The notes under the pieces were generated by a model, which searched no databases, was not told where the DNA came from, and saw only the letters and a list, made by a program, of their open reading frames with translations. DNA of 64,000 nt, taken from assembly GCF_004363045.1 (NCBI RefSeq), contig NZ_SNYJ01000004.1, positions 186,001 through 250,000 on the forward strand, given 5' to 3'. The stretch comes from Aureibacillus halotolerans. Its GTDB lineage: Bacteria > Bacillota > Bacilli > Bacillales > DSM-28697. Of the stretch, positions 8,017 through 16,130 are shown piece by piece. Every line of letters begins with the position of its first letter. Position 1 is the first letter of the stretch. A program made the translations under genes and the position numbers.

Positions 8017-8844
8017 ATGAGCTGGAAACGAGAACTGGTTGAAACAAATCGAGGCACGTTCGAGGTGTTTGTGAAAGGCGCTGGCCAACCGGTTTGTGTG
8101 ACTCATCATTATTCTGAGTTTAATGAAACAGGTGATTTTTTCGCTGAGGGGTTTATAGATACACACAAGGTATACTTGGTGAACTTGAGAGAGGCCGGCG
8201 CTTCTGCTTCTGCAGAGCATGCCTATCAATTCAGCATGATTGAAGCGGTTTATGATCTTGAAAGCATTCGTGAGGCGATAGGGTATTCCGCATGGACTTT
8301 CGCCGGTCATTCAACCGGCGGAATGATTGGCATCCTCTATGGTATTCATTTTTCCGAATCACTTGATGCCCTTCTCATTGTTGGTGCAGCAGCCCGCGCG
8401 TATATGGATGCGCCGGAGTGCATTTACCATCAAGACCATGCGAAGTTTTCTATCATGCAGCACTACTTGGAGAAATTGAAGTGTCCTGAGCTTCCGCAGG
8501 AGGAGAGGAAGACTATAACGAGGGAGCGAACAAAGCTTTCTCTCTATCATCCGGAACAGTATGATACCTGTTTTTCTCCCCTCATCACGAAATCTATATG
8601 TGCCGCCCGCCTAGATTTTTTCGCACGTGAAATGATGACGTTTGATGTGACGAGACAGCTTTACCGAGTGATGACAAAAACGATCATTTTCTGTGGCGTT
8701 CATGACGTTCAATGCCCGATAGCTTTTTCAGAAGAAATGCATGACTTCGTTGCAAATTCTCAGTTCTACCGTTTTGAGCATAGCAATCACTATCCATTTC
8801 TCGAAGAAAAGAACCGGTTCCACGACCTCATTAAGCAAGTTTAA
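8017..8844 (+). CDS. Alpha/beta hydrolase
   Basis: A 275-residue cytosolic alpha/beta-hydrolase. The nucleophile elbow GHSTGG gives Ser99, the acid is probably the Asp in CGVHDVQCP, and the catalytic His lies in EHSNHYPFLEE near the C-terminus; the oxyanion region is THHYSEF. The cap domain holds an inserted helical part (residues about 125-200). AAGGAGG stands 6 bases before the ATG. It is the second gene of a pair with the YcaQ-type glycosylase. Substrate unknown; hydrolases of this type include esterases, epoxide hydrolases and peptidases. Confidence 0.8.
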   Translation: MSWKRELVETNRGTFEVFVKGAGQPVCVTHHYSEFNETGDFFAEGFIDTHKVYLVNLREAGASASAEHAYQFSMIEAVYDLESIREAIGYSAWTFAGHSTGGMIGILYGIHFSESLDALLIVGAAARAYMDAPECIYHQDHAKFSIMQHYLEKLKCPELPQEERKTITRERTKLSLYHPEQYDTCFSPLITKSICAARLDFFAREMMTFDVTRQLYRVMTKTIIFCGVHDVQCPIAFSEEMHDFVANSQFYRFEHSNHYPFLEEKNRFHDLIKQV

Positions 8845-8928
8845 CCCTTTGTCTCACTACTCCGTCATCGGTCTGTTTCGCAGTCGTGGTACAATGCACT
8901 TAATTCATGAAACAAGGGGAACGTAGGT

Positions 8929-9647
8929 ATGCTAAAAACGAACGTGGTCAAAGAGCAAATTATTGATATGATTCAATCAGATTCATATACTTCTGGGCAG
9001 CGTCTTCCGTCTGAGCCCCAGATGGCCGAGAGCTTCTCTGTTAGCCGTGAAACGCTCCTCGAGGCCTTTAAAACAGCTTGTAGCGGACGGTCGCTTGTAT
9101 GTAAAACGCGGAGTTGGTACGTTTGTGACGGAGCCCCTTCCTGTCATTCCAAGTCGCTTGGACCAGCTATCTTGTATTGGTGAAATGATTCTGGCGGCAG
9201 GATTAGAGGAAGGGGAAACGTAGCACGAGATTGCCCATCAGCTATGCAATTCGTCGGTCGCCAAAGCCCTGCAGCTTCAAGAAGAGGACCCTGTTGTCGT
9301 TCTTCACCGCCGCTTACGCACCGGAAGCAGGGAACCTGTCGTGTTTTCTGTCAACTATTTCCCTCTAGAGCTCATCAAGGACCCCCATTTGTTTGACGCA
9401 TTTACTGGCTCCTTACTTGGCTTTATTGAACGCCAGCTCCAAACATCGATTGTGTTTGCCGATACAGAAATTACCGTACCCAATGCCCAGGATCCATTTC
9501 TTTCTCGACTCGGTGCGTCACCATCACGGCCCATCATGCTTTTGCAACAAGTGCATTACAATGCCTTTAACACACCCCTCTTTTTTTTCGCTCGACTATG
9601 TGAGCAATGACATATTTACATTTCATTTGCGAAGGTCTCGTGGCTGA
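8929..9647 (+). pseudogene. GntR/UTRA transcription regulator, frameshifted (copy 1)
   Basis: Remains of a GntR-family regulator with an N-terminal winged helix and C-terminal UTRA domain. The start is intact (ATG, AAGGGGAACGTAGGT before it) and the HTH is readable (LPSEPQMAESFSVSRETL). An extra A in the run at 9070-9073 breaks the frame; shifting it restores QLVADGRLYVKRGVGTFV. A TAG at 9221-9223 interrupts the linker, and an extra T in the run at 9581-9588 breaks the end. The UTRA part (VVFSVNYFPLELI...) is otherwise well kept. A second, truncated copy lies at 10905-11313. The original target genes are not recognisable here. Confidence 0.85.
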
Positions 9648-9840
9648 GGCCTTCTTATGGATAGGGATGAAATTTATCTTTTATCCAATGAATTAAACCC
9701 TCTCCACCTCTCTCATATCTATTGCTTGAACGAAGTAAATAGTCGTAACACGGCATCTGTTAACTGTCAAAAAAGACTCCTCTTTTAGGGTTTTATGGTA
9801 AAATAAAGGGTATCATTATTTAAACAGGGATGGGGTTTAA

Positions 9841-10497
9841 TTGGCACAAAAACAAGGAAATCAAGGTTCTCAAAATTCAAAACCCGCACAGATGATGCCT
9901 GTAAGTACATCAATCAGATTGTCGAAGTGGTTAGGTGAAAAGTTTAGGCTGATAGGTAAGGTTGATTCAGCTAAAACACGGAAAGTTCGCAGAGGACAAG
10001 TTTATTGGTGTCAATTCGGAGAAAATGTAGGCAGCGAACAATGCCAAAACAGACCTGCGGTTGTATTACAAAACAACCCAGCAAATAGAACTTCTCCAAA
10101 TACGATAGTTGCTCCAATCACTAATTCTGCCGATACCAATTCATCTGTTTTTCCATTAAATCGTCCAGAAGATTCTCATGTTGAAGGGCATGTGCTGCTT
10201 GGTAATATTGTTACAATTAGTAAAGCACGTCTAGGCGATTATTTATCCGAATTGGATCAGAAAACGGAAATGCCCGGCGTTGATAAAGCGCTTTTTCATT
10301 CTCTTGGAGTAGCGGAAATAGTTAATAAGCAAGCTACTAAACTTAATAAAACTGAAAAACACTTGGAGAAAGTAAAAGAAGAAAGGAATAAAGCAGTAGA
10401 TGATCTGAAGGATATTTGTGTAGCATTAGGTTTAGCGGAAACTTCAGACAAGCAAACAATAATTGAAATGATCGAAACTATTAAAAACCATTATTAG
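9841..10497 (+). CDS. MazF/PemK-like endoribonuclease toxin with coiled-coil tail
   Basis: A 218-residue protein. Residues about 48-165 fit the PemK/MazF fold: RRGQVYWCQFGENVGSEQ, RPAVVLQNN, NTIVAPIT and a later KARLGDYLSELD segment. MazF toxins cut RNA at short sequences and are usually about 115 residues and preceded by a small antitoxin gene. Here there is a 45-residue N-terminal extension and a Lys/Glu-rich coiled coil (about 165-200) with a C-terminal helix, and no protein antitoxin gene before or after it. The start is TTG 9841 behind AGGGATGGGG; an ATG near 9894 is an alternative giving a shorter N-terminus. It sits between two decayed copies of a GntR gene and is followed at once by two predicted small RNAs. 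The base composition is more AT-rich than that of the neighbours, fitting transfer. Confidence 0.75.
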   Translation: MAQKQGNQGSQNSKPAQMMPVSTSIRLSKWLGEKFRLIGKVDSAKTRKVRRGQVYWCQFGENVGSEQCQNRPAVVLQNNPANRTSPNTIVAPITNSADTNSSVFPLNRPEDSHVEGHVLLGNIVTISKARLGDYLSELDQKTEMPGVDKALFHSLGVAEIVNKQATKLNKTEKHLEKVKEERNKAVDDLKDICVALGLAETSDKQTIIEMIETIKNHY

Positions 10498-10514
10498 AAT
10501 CTCGTAATCTCTTA

Positions 10515-10543
10515 TTGACAACACAGCCTCAAATTGGTATAGT
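10515..10543 (+). promoter_or_regulatory. Strong sigma-A promoter of small RNA 1
   Basis: TTGACA, 17-base spacer, TATAGT, starting 18 bases after the stop of the MazF-like gene. No ribosome-binding site or open frame follows. Confidence 0.75.
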
Positions 10544-10549
10544 TTTCAT

Positions 10550-10658
10550 ATACAACTACATCTTGAGCGACGTACTCAAGATAAGCCATGGTTCATTTTT
10601 ATGAATTATTGGCACTACTAGACGTTCAACGACGGGAGCCTCGATGCAGGCTCCTTTT
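10550..10658 (+). ncRNA. Predicted small RNA 1 (about 110 nt)
   Basis: From the expected start near 10550 the transcript folds an 8-bp hairpin (ATCTTGAG/CTCAAGAT, loop CGACGTA, 10560-10582), a weak TTCAT/ATGAA hairpin, and ends in GGAGCCT-CGATGC-AGGCTCC followed by TTTT (10635-10658). Positions 10626-10644 (TCAACGACGGGAGCCTCGA) are repeated exactly in small RNA 2. No open frame with a ribosome-binding site fits inside. Possible roles are an RNA antitoxin to the adjacent MazF-like protein or an unrelated regulator; neither is shown by the sequence alone. Confidence 0.6.
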
Positions 10659-10721
10659 ACTTTTATTAGAAAAAAATTCTTCATCTTTGTGACTGGTCAC
10701 GCATAAAAATAAAGTGATCAG

Positions 10722-10815
10722 GCGAGAATGCTTGATACAACGGCACTTTGGTCGATGCCCAAAGTATTATAATGATCAACGACGGGAGCCTCGAAGTAGG
10801 CTCCTATTATTTTAT
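10722..10815 (+). ncRNA. Predicted small RNA 2 (about 95 nt)
   Basis: A promoter TTGTGA (10687-10692), 17 bases, TAAAGT (10710-10715) precedes it. The RNA would fold ACTTTGG-TCGATGC-CCAAAGT (10745-10765) and end in GGAGCCT-CGAAGT-AGGCTCC followed by TATTATTTTATT. The layout is the same as in small RNA 1: 5' hairpin with a CGA-containing loop, single-stranded TCAACGACG, then the same terminator stem, but the 5' hairpin stems are different in sequence. Confidence 0.55.
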
Positions 10816-10904
10816 TGGTAACCTTGCCGTTGGGGGTGCCTTTTTTGTGATTGTTTGATGATATACAAGACAGTATTGTTATAAAAGAAATTAATAGCCG
10901 GATC

Positions 10905-11313
10905 CCACCAACTTTGCAATGCGTCAGTTGCTGATGCCATAGAGCTTCAGGAAAAGGACTCTGTTGTCGTTCTTCACCGCTTACGCACTGGAAACAGGGA
11001 ACCTGTCGTGTTTTCTGTCAACTATTTTCCTCTAGAGCTCATCAAGGACCCCCATTTGTTTGACGCATTTACTGGCTCCTTACTTGGCTTTATTGAACGT
11101 CATCTCCAAACATCGATTGTATTTGCCGATACAGAAATTACCGTACCAAATGCCCAGGACCCATTTCTTTCTCGACTCTTTGCGTCACCATCACTGCCCA
11201 TCATGCTTTTGCAACAAGTGCATGACAACGCCTTCAACACACCGCTCTTTTATTCGCTCGACTACGTGCGCAATGACATTTTCACGTTCCATTTGCGAAG
11301 GTCTCGCGGTTGA
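10905..11313 (+). pseudogene. GntR/UTRA regulator remnant (copy 2, UTRA part only)
   Basis: Matches the last 400 bases of the pseudogene at 8929-9647 at high identity (the block from GTGTTTTCTGTCAACTATTT onward is nearly unchanged), with a 3-base deletion in the CACCGC run. The N-terminal winged helix is missing; the match begins abruptly near 10907. This copy keeps the end (PLFYSLDYVRNDIFTFHLRRSRG) without the T-run frameshift seen in copy 1. The region 11314-11473 shows only a weak hairpin near 11435. Confidence 0.82.
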
Positions 11314-11473
11314 GGCCTCCTTAGTGTGGAAGATGCCTTTTGAATCATTTGATGAAAGGTATGAAGTGTTTGTATGTACGTTTCTCATTTAGTATTAAAA
11401 GAATTGGAGCATCAATTTATGGTGAAAGAGTGCCTTTGGCTTTGCCGAAGTCTTTTAAATAGCACTGAATAAT

Positions 11474-12127
11474 TCAATTGATACTAACAGCTACGTAGTC
11501 ATCGTACGACTTCACTTCAAAAAAATACTTCTTTTCTGTTTCTAACGCGTTTAATTCAATTGTCGAATTCCTTGGAATAAGTGTTTCTTCAACGACCAAA
11601 TTGCCACTGGTATCCTTTACTCTGATCCAAATATCCCCCGCATTTATATAACCACCACTAGTAAGCTTCATGTCCCAAAAAAAGCCGTTCATTATCAAGT
11701 GGTCCTCTCCACGGAAAAATAAAGGTCTCCACTCATCTACAGCATATTCTCCATTAGAAATTCCGGTTTCATGAGGAAAGAAAACATCTTTAACTACACC
11801 TACATTCATTACAACCATGTACCCAGTGTATAGGAGCGTAAAAACTAACAAGGGAATTAATATTTTCAACGCCAATTTTCTTTTAGAACTAACGCGAATT
11901 TCACTAATGAATTCTTTAACCATCGGCTTTTCCTCCTTCAGTAAAATATCAAGAGAGATTTCAAGGACATCACTAATCGCAATCACCGTTTCTAAATCCG
12001 GGTAATTCCTTCCCGTTTCCCAATTTGACACTGTCGTTCTGGAGACATTTAAAGCATCCGCTAACTCCTGTTGCGTCATTTCCCTTTCTTTTCTTTTTGA
12101 CTTAATATTAGTCGCAACTGTATTCAT
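11474..12127 (-). CDS. XRE-family regulator with membrane segment
   Basis: A 217-residue protein. Residues 1-60 are a HTH_3 DNA-binding domain (MTQQELADALNVSRTTVSNWE), followed by a charged linker, one transmembrane helix (about 85-108) and a C-terminal domain outside the membrane with beta-strand pattern. This layout, cytosolic HTH plus a membrane anchor, fits regulators that sense or are held at the membrane; the ligand is unknown. GGAGGGACC precedes the ATG at 12127; the frame runs 26 codons further up without a site. It stands alone. Confidence 0.8.
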   Translation of the reverse strand: MNTVATNIKSKRKEREMTQQELADALNVSRTTVSNWETGRNYPDLETVIAISDVLEISLDILLKEEKPMVKEFISEIRVSSKRKLALKILIPLLVFTLLYTGYMVVMNVGVVKDVFFPHETGISNGEYAVDEWRPLFFRGEDHLIMNGFFWDMKLTSGGYINAGDIWIRVKDTSGNLVVEETLIPRNSTIELNALETEKKYFFEVKSYDDYVAVSIN

Positions 12128-12280
12128 AAGGTCCCTCCTTGATCTATGACTAATTATGGAGATAAAAGGAATGAAAGTTAAGCCAGCATCTCTGACAACC
12201 GCCATTTAGAAGGGAAAAAGATTGCCATTTCTTTTTCGCATTAAGTTGATTTTACGCTGGCGGTGATTATGCGAACTCAA

Positions 12281-12323
12281 AAAAACCAGCGTTCTCCTAT
12301 TCAATAAGGAGGCACTGGTTTTT
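12281..12323 (-). terminator. Intrinsic terminator
   Basis: AAAAACCAG and CTGGTTTTT arms with an inner CTCCT/AGGAG stem; the minus strand ends in a T-tract. It closes the leftward SRPBCC-SGNH pair. Confidence 0.8.
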
Positions 12324-12409
12324 GGTCGTTCTAAAGATAAATGACGCTCAGTCGTCATTCCCCCTCATTTCCCGGGCAATATTGAGCACATACGTCACAC
12401 TTCGACGAA

Positions 12410-13138
12410 TCAAAGCGCCGAAAACAAGAGTTTTTCCACTATAGCATCTGCAAACAAGCCGTGCATGGCTCTTGTAGGATGATTGATATGATTTGCTAGC
12501 AACGGTACGACATCCACACCGCAGTTATGAAGCTGCTTCCATTTCGCGTAGACGTCAATCACTTCAACACCTTCACGCGCACAAATGTCCCTTGCTCGTT
12601 GCATATACGCATCCATCACTCCATTCGTCTGATACAACGCGCATGTTTTGGCGATTTCCAGCAAAAAAGGCTCCGAAATGGTCGAAGGAACATACGTATT
12701 GGTCATATTCGGCGTCATAAATATCGGAATGGATTCTGCTTTATGAAGCTTTTTAAATATGTCCTGCAAACTGTCTGTATATGCTGCGAGACCTTTTTCC
12801 CCTTGTGTTACATCATTCAACCCAAAGCAAACAACTGTGACAGTTGGGGCAAAGGACAAAACATCACGGTCCAAGCGACGGAGACCACCAGGTGCATTAT
12901 CGCCACTGACCCCCGCATTGATGATATGGATCGGAACGGTTGGAAATACCGCCTGCAGCTTGCGCCTCACTACTTGGTGATAGACGTGCTCTGCATCCAC
13001 TACAAGTGTCGGTTCATTTGGCTTAAGAACGTCCACTTCAAACACGCCGTGTGTGACGCTGTCCCCTAAAAAAGCTAGTGTACTAGGAGGTGATGATCTC
13101 ATATCTTTTTGTTTTTTTGTCAGTGTGTTGAGAATCAT
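12410..13138 (-). CDS. SGNH/GDSL-family hydrolase
   Basis: A 242-residue cytosolic esterase-type protein. Block I FLGDSVTHG places the nucleophile at Ser27, block II is INAGVSGDN, block III is FGLNDV, and the His of block V lies in NHPTRAMHG. All four SGNH residues are thus present. ATG 13138 is chosen because GGAGG lies 10 bases before it; an ATG 15 codons upstream has only a poorly spaced AGAGG. It follows the SRPBCC gene by 60 bases on the same strand. The substrate (acetyl ester, lipid or carbohydrate ester) is unknown. Confidence 0.8.
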   Translation of the reverse strand: MILNTLTKKQKDMRSSPPSTLAFLGDSVTHGVFEVDVLKPNEPTLVVDAEHVYHQVVRRKLQAVFPTVPIHIINAGVSGDNAPGGLRRLDRDVLSFAPTVTVVCFGLNDVTQGEKGLAAYTDSLQDIFKKLHKAESIPIFMTPNMTNTYVPSTISEPFLLEIAKTCALYQTNGVMDAYMQRARDICAREGVEVIDVYAKWKQLHNCGVDVVPLLANHINHPTRAMHGLFADAIVEKLLFSAL

Positions 13139-13198
13139 GAATGGCCCGCCTCCTTTGTCATGGGTGACATAACACGTATCCATGTACCTCTAACGTTG

Positions 13199-13678
13199 TT
13201 ATTCACGAAACTTCGCTACTTCTGTCTCATACAGCGGAAACAGCTCGTTCCATCTGTCTTTCCTCGAATCGAGTTTTGTCCCATTTAACAACGCTTCAAT
13301 GACCTCTAAGCAGACATGCCAGCCTGCGAGGTCCCTTGGCGTGTGATCAGTAAACGCGTGAATCGTTTCAGTAAAAACAAGCCTTGTTTCGGACCCATCT
13401 TCTTCAAGATCAAAACGTACCGCGTCATGATCCCAGGTAAAAGCCAAAATCGTTAACGGCTCATACGCGAGAATTGTAAAGTCTTCCGTAGAGCCATCAC
13501 CCATATCGAATTGGATTGTACCGCCTTTGCGCAAGTCAGTTACTGAAAGCTCTGGAAACCACTGCGAAAGTTTTTCGTTTTCTGTCAGCATGGCCCAAAC
13601 CTCTTCAACAGCGTGTGGAATTTGACGTTCGTAGCGTGCCTCATATGTAGTACCAATTTGTGAAATGTATGCAATCAT
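13199..13678 (-). CDS. SRPBCC-domain (AHSA1-like) protein
   Basis: A 159-residue START-like protein. The N-terminal block ARYERQIPHAVEEVWAMLTENEKLSQWFPE is the classic Activator-of-Hsp90-homologue/SRPBCC opening, followed by a beta-sheet and the C-terminal helix (GWHVCLEVIEALLNG). Such proteins bind hydrophobic ligands in a deep pocket; the ligand is not known. AAGGGG lies before the ATG. It is the first gene of a pair with the SGNH hydrolase. Confidence 0.82.
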   Translation of the reverse strand: MIAYISQIGTTYEARYERQIPHAVEEVWAMLTENEKLSQWFPELSVTDLRKGGTIQFDMGDGSTEDFTILAYEPLTILAFTWDHDAVRFDLEEDGSETRLVFTETIHAFTDHTPRDLAGWHVCLEVIEALLNGTKLDSRKDRWNELFPLYETEVAKFRE

Positions 13679-13798
13679 GTAAGTACCCCTTTTTTATTAT
13701 TTTGGCTTCAGAGGATGAAAAATGAGTGAAAAGTTTGCGTTATATGCGTTACTATTTAAGGTGAGTAGTCTTCGTCATCATTTTAAGGAGGTCGAACC

Positions 13799-14593
13799 AT
13801 GACCATGTCACGACTTGCCAAATTTCCGCTGATTACGGCCCATACGGGGTGCATGGGTTATCCTGAGCATTCGCTTGAATCTGTCCAAGCAGCGATGTCA
13901 TTAGGCGCTGACGTGTACGAGGACGATATCCGAGCAACGTGCGACGGTGTCGCCGTGCTGGCGCATGACAACGAGGTAAGACTGGCGGACGGACAGAACA
14001 TCAACATCGCCACTATGTCAACGAGAGAGCTAGACGAGGCGATCTTACAAGCTGATCCTTCCTTGGCTGACTCTCCCCTAGAGCCCTTTCCTCGGGCGGA
14101 GGCTCTTATGCGGGTGGTAAAGAATGCCAGAGCAAAAATGAACTTGGACATTAAAACGGATGCATCACTGAAGCCGGTGTTCGACTTAATCGTGAAGCTC
14201 GGTATGCAAGAGCATGCTTTTCTCAGCGGCTGCGGCTATGAGACCGCCGCAGAAGCACTACGGCTACAAAATCGCCTCGGCCTTGTCATCCACAAGCTGC
14301 TGAACGTGGATGCGTCCTCCTTTAAACGAATGAATTACGACGAGGCTGTTGCCATGGCGTGTGAACATGCGCTCGAGACAAAATGTTTCGGTCTGAATGC
14401 CCCTTATCACTTGGTGCAGCCGGTGTTTCTGGAGGAAGCCGCTGCGCACGGCCTTGACGTATACGTCTGGACATTGGAAAAAGCCTCCGACATGCGCAAA
14501 ATGGCAGAGATGGGTGTCGCCTCGATTACGACGCGCGATCCGGCAACCCTAATCGCAGTTAAGAACGAATGGGAGACAGCGAGGGACAGTTGA
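13799..14593 (+). CDS. Glycerophosphodiester phosphodiesterase family protein
   Basis: A 264-residue TIM-barrel phosphodiesterase without a signal peptide, so probably cytosolic. The GDPD motifs are present with one change: AHTGCMGYPEHSLES in place of HRGxxxxxPENT (His15 kept), then YEDDIRATCDGVAVLAHD with Glu41, Asp43 and His56. These residues bind the metal and act as general acid/base. It would release glycerol 3-phosphate from glycerophosphodiesters, though the altered first motif may signal another diester. AAGGAGG is 7 bases before the ATG. Confidence 0.82.
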   Translation: MTMSRLAKFPLITAHTGCMGYPEHSLESVQAAMSLGADVYEDDIRATCDGVAVLAHDNEVRLADGQNINIATMSTRELDEAILQADPSLADSPLEPFPRAEALMRVVKNARAKMNLDIKTDASLKPVFDLIVKLGMQEHAFLSGCGYETAAEALRLQNRLGLVIHKLLNVDASSFKRMNYDEAVAMACEHALETKCFGLNAPYHLVQPVFLEEAAAHGLDVYVWTLEKASDMRKMAEMGVASITTRDPATLIAVKNEWETARDS

Positions 14594-14633
14594 ATTTAAC
14601 AATGCATCAAGGCAACGATGGCAAACACTGGCC

Positions 14634-14675
14634 CATAAGGACTTCTCTCCCTTGAGGTTTTAACTCCACCTTATG
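14634..14675 (+). terminator. Possible terminator between convergent genes
   Basis: CATAAGG pairs with CCTTATG over a 28-base loop, followed by ACTTTTT on the plus strand. It overlaps the last codons of the convergent tagA-like gene. Confidence 0.4.
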
Positions 14676-15420
14676 ACTTTTTCAAGATCGCATGGTACAC
14701 AAATTTCGGAAGAATGGCTTGTCTACGCCAGCGGGATGGTTGCCCCTTCGCTACTTTTGCCGTCAACAAACGATGCAGCCACTCCAACTGGAGCGTTTTC
14801 CAAAAACCTGGTGTAGGCTTTACCTTCCCAGAGAGTACATCGAGGCTGCCACCCACACCAAAGCCGAGCTTGACACCACTCAATGCTTGCTTATGTTGAT
14901 GCATCCATTTGTCTGAGCGTGGTGCTCCCATGGCCACAATCAGTACGTCAGGTTTTGTTTGCTGGATGTCTTGAAGAATCATGGCTTCATCGCCTTCCGC
15001 AAAAAAACCATGGTGCCTCCCCGAAATAATGACCTGTGGAAAACGCTGGCGAATGTTCTCCACAGCGAGACAGTTCGTTTCCTCATCAGTGCCCAAAAAA
15101 TAAAATCCCCAACGCTTTTCATCTCCCTTCGCCAAGAGCTCGAGCAGAAGTTCGTAGCCTGTCACTCTCTCTGGGACAGGCGTGCCACTTCTTTTTGACG
15201 CCATCACAATCCCAACACCATCAGGAGTAATCACATCCGCTTCACGCAAAATCATTTGCAAATGAGCATCGGATTGGCTGCGCATCGCAATTTCAGGATT
15301 CACCGTCATCAAGTGCAGCATACGTGAGGCTTTCTCAACATGAGACGTCAGTTGATCTGTTGTTTCAGCAAGTGTCCATGTAGAGAATGGAATCCCCATA
15401 ATCTTCACAGTATGAGCCAT
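14671..15420 (-). CDS. tagA: WecG/TagA/CpsF-family glycosyltransferase
   Basis: A 249-residue glycosyltransferase of the GT26 family. TagA adds N-acetylmannosamine from UDP-ManNAc to undecaprenyl-PP-GlcNAc at the inner membrane face, the first committed step of wall teichoic acid linkage. Visible family blocks: TVNPEIAM, DADVITPDGVGIV-like ADVITPDGVGIV, VAMGAPRSDKWM and GVGGSLDVLSGKVK, then LEWLHRLL. Length is the usual 245-255. The ATG at 15420 has AGAGGTGG upstream; the frame extends 13 codons further without a site. It stands alone rather than in a tag cluster, so an exopolysaccharide role (CpsF/WecG style) is the alternative. Confidence 0.85.
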   Translation of the reverse strand: MAHTVKIMGIPFSTWTLAETTDQLTSHVEKASRMLHLMTVNPEIAMRSQSDAHLQMILREADVITPDGVGIVMASKRSGTPVPERVTGYELLLELLAKGDEKRWGFYFLGTDEETNCLAVENIRQRFPQVIISGRHHGFFAEGDEAMILQDIQQTKPDVLIVAMGAPRSDKWMHQHKQALSGVKLGFGVGGSLDVLSGKVKPTPGFWKTLQLEWLHRLLTAKVAKGQPSRWRRQAILPKFVYHAILKKS

Positions 15421-15522
15421 TTTAAGCCACCTCTTTCTAAAATACATCGTCATTTTCACAACGAAACCCGTTTTATGCGAATTGACGTCGCTGGCTTTCT
15501 CTCAAAAAAAGCTCTCGATGAG

Positions 15523-15981
15523 TCATTCCTTTGAAAGCAACACCTGCAATTGACGCTTTTCCCTTTCCTCAAACGTAAAATACTCGCCGTCCACCTCAAG
15601 ATACGCCGTATCGGTAAAAAACCAGAGACGAAAGGTAAGCGACGTCCCGTTTTGGTATTCAATACGACCTTCATCATCGGCTCTACGTATATCAAATGAG
15701 GCACCGGTGGATTCTGGTTTCGCCCTGTTCAAAAGTTGAAGAAATTCAACAATTGTTACATAGTCTTTAAACTCTTGCGTAACGATTCCGTTATCTTCTG
15801 TGATCAAAATGGACGCGACACCATTTGTTTCTATATCAGGGTAAGAAGTCGTCTCATAGATGACCCACAAGCCGATGAGTAGGAGGGTTATAACGCTGAC
15901 AACAATGGCGATGACTTTTCTTAAGGAGATGCGACCCCCCTCCTTTATATCCAAAAATTCTGTCTTATACATGTCCTCCAC
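15523..15981 (-). CDS. Single-pass membrane protein of unknown function
   Basis: A 152-residue protein with one membrane helix (about residues 22-44) after a short charged N-terminus and an extracytoplasmic beta-rich domain of about 105 residues. No family is recognised. The start is uncertain: GTG at 15981 or ATG at 15972, the latter only 2 bases after GGAGG. It is 102 bases upstream of tagA on the same strand, so the two could be co-transcribed. Confidence 0.6.
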   Translation of the reverse strand: MEDMYKTEFLDIKEGGRISLRKVIAIVVSVITLLLIGLWVIYETTSYPDIETNGVASILITEDNGIVTQEFKDYVTIVEFLQLLNRAKPESTGASFDIRRADDEGRIEYQNGTSLTFRLWFFTDTAYLEVDGEYFTFEEREKRQLQVLLSKE

Positions 15982-16066
15982 TTCTTCAAAACAGCACCAG
16001 AATCATGCACTGTTGACTGGCGTTAACGTTGAGCGGAAGTTAGGCGAAACACCTTAGCTAAATTAC

Positions 16067-16119
16067 AAACAAGCCGCCCTCAAGGTCATCATTATGACGT
16101 TTGAGGACAGCCCTTGTTT
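16067..16119 (-). terminator. Hairpin terminator after the Gfo/Idh gene
   Basis: AAACAAG and CTTGTTT arms, with an inner CCTCAA/TTGAGG stem around the loop. It lies 11 bases past the stop of the leftward oxidoreductase gene. Confidence 0.55.
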
Positions 16120-16130
16120 GCGAAAATTAA

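Noticed and set aside
10735-10773. A second promoter (TTGATA with TATAAT) inside small RNA 2
   Set aside because: The boxes are 30 bases apart, too far for a sigma-A promoter.
12527-13069. A 180-codon plus-strand frame
   Set aside because: It lies opposite the SGNH hydrolase gene, has no ribosome-binding site and a composition unlike a protein.
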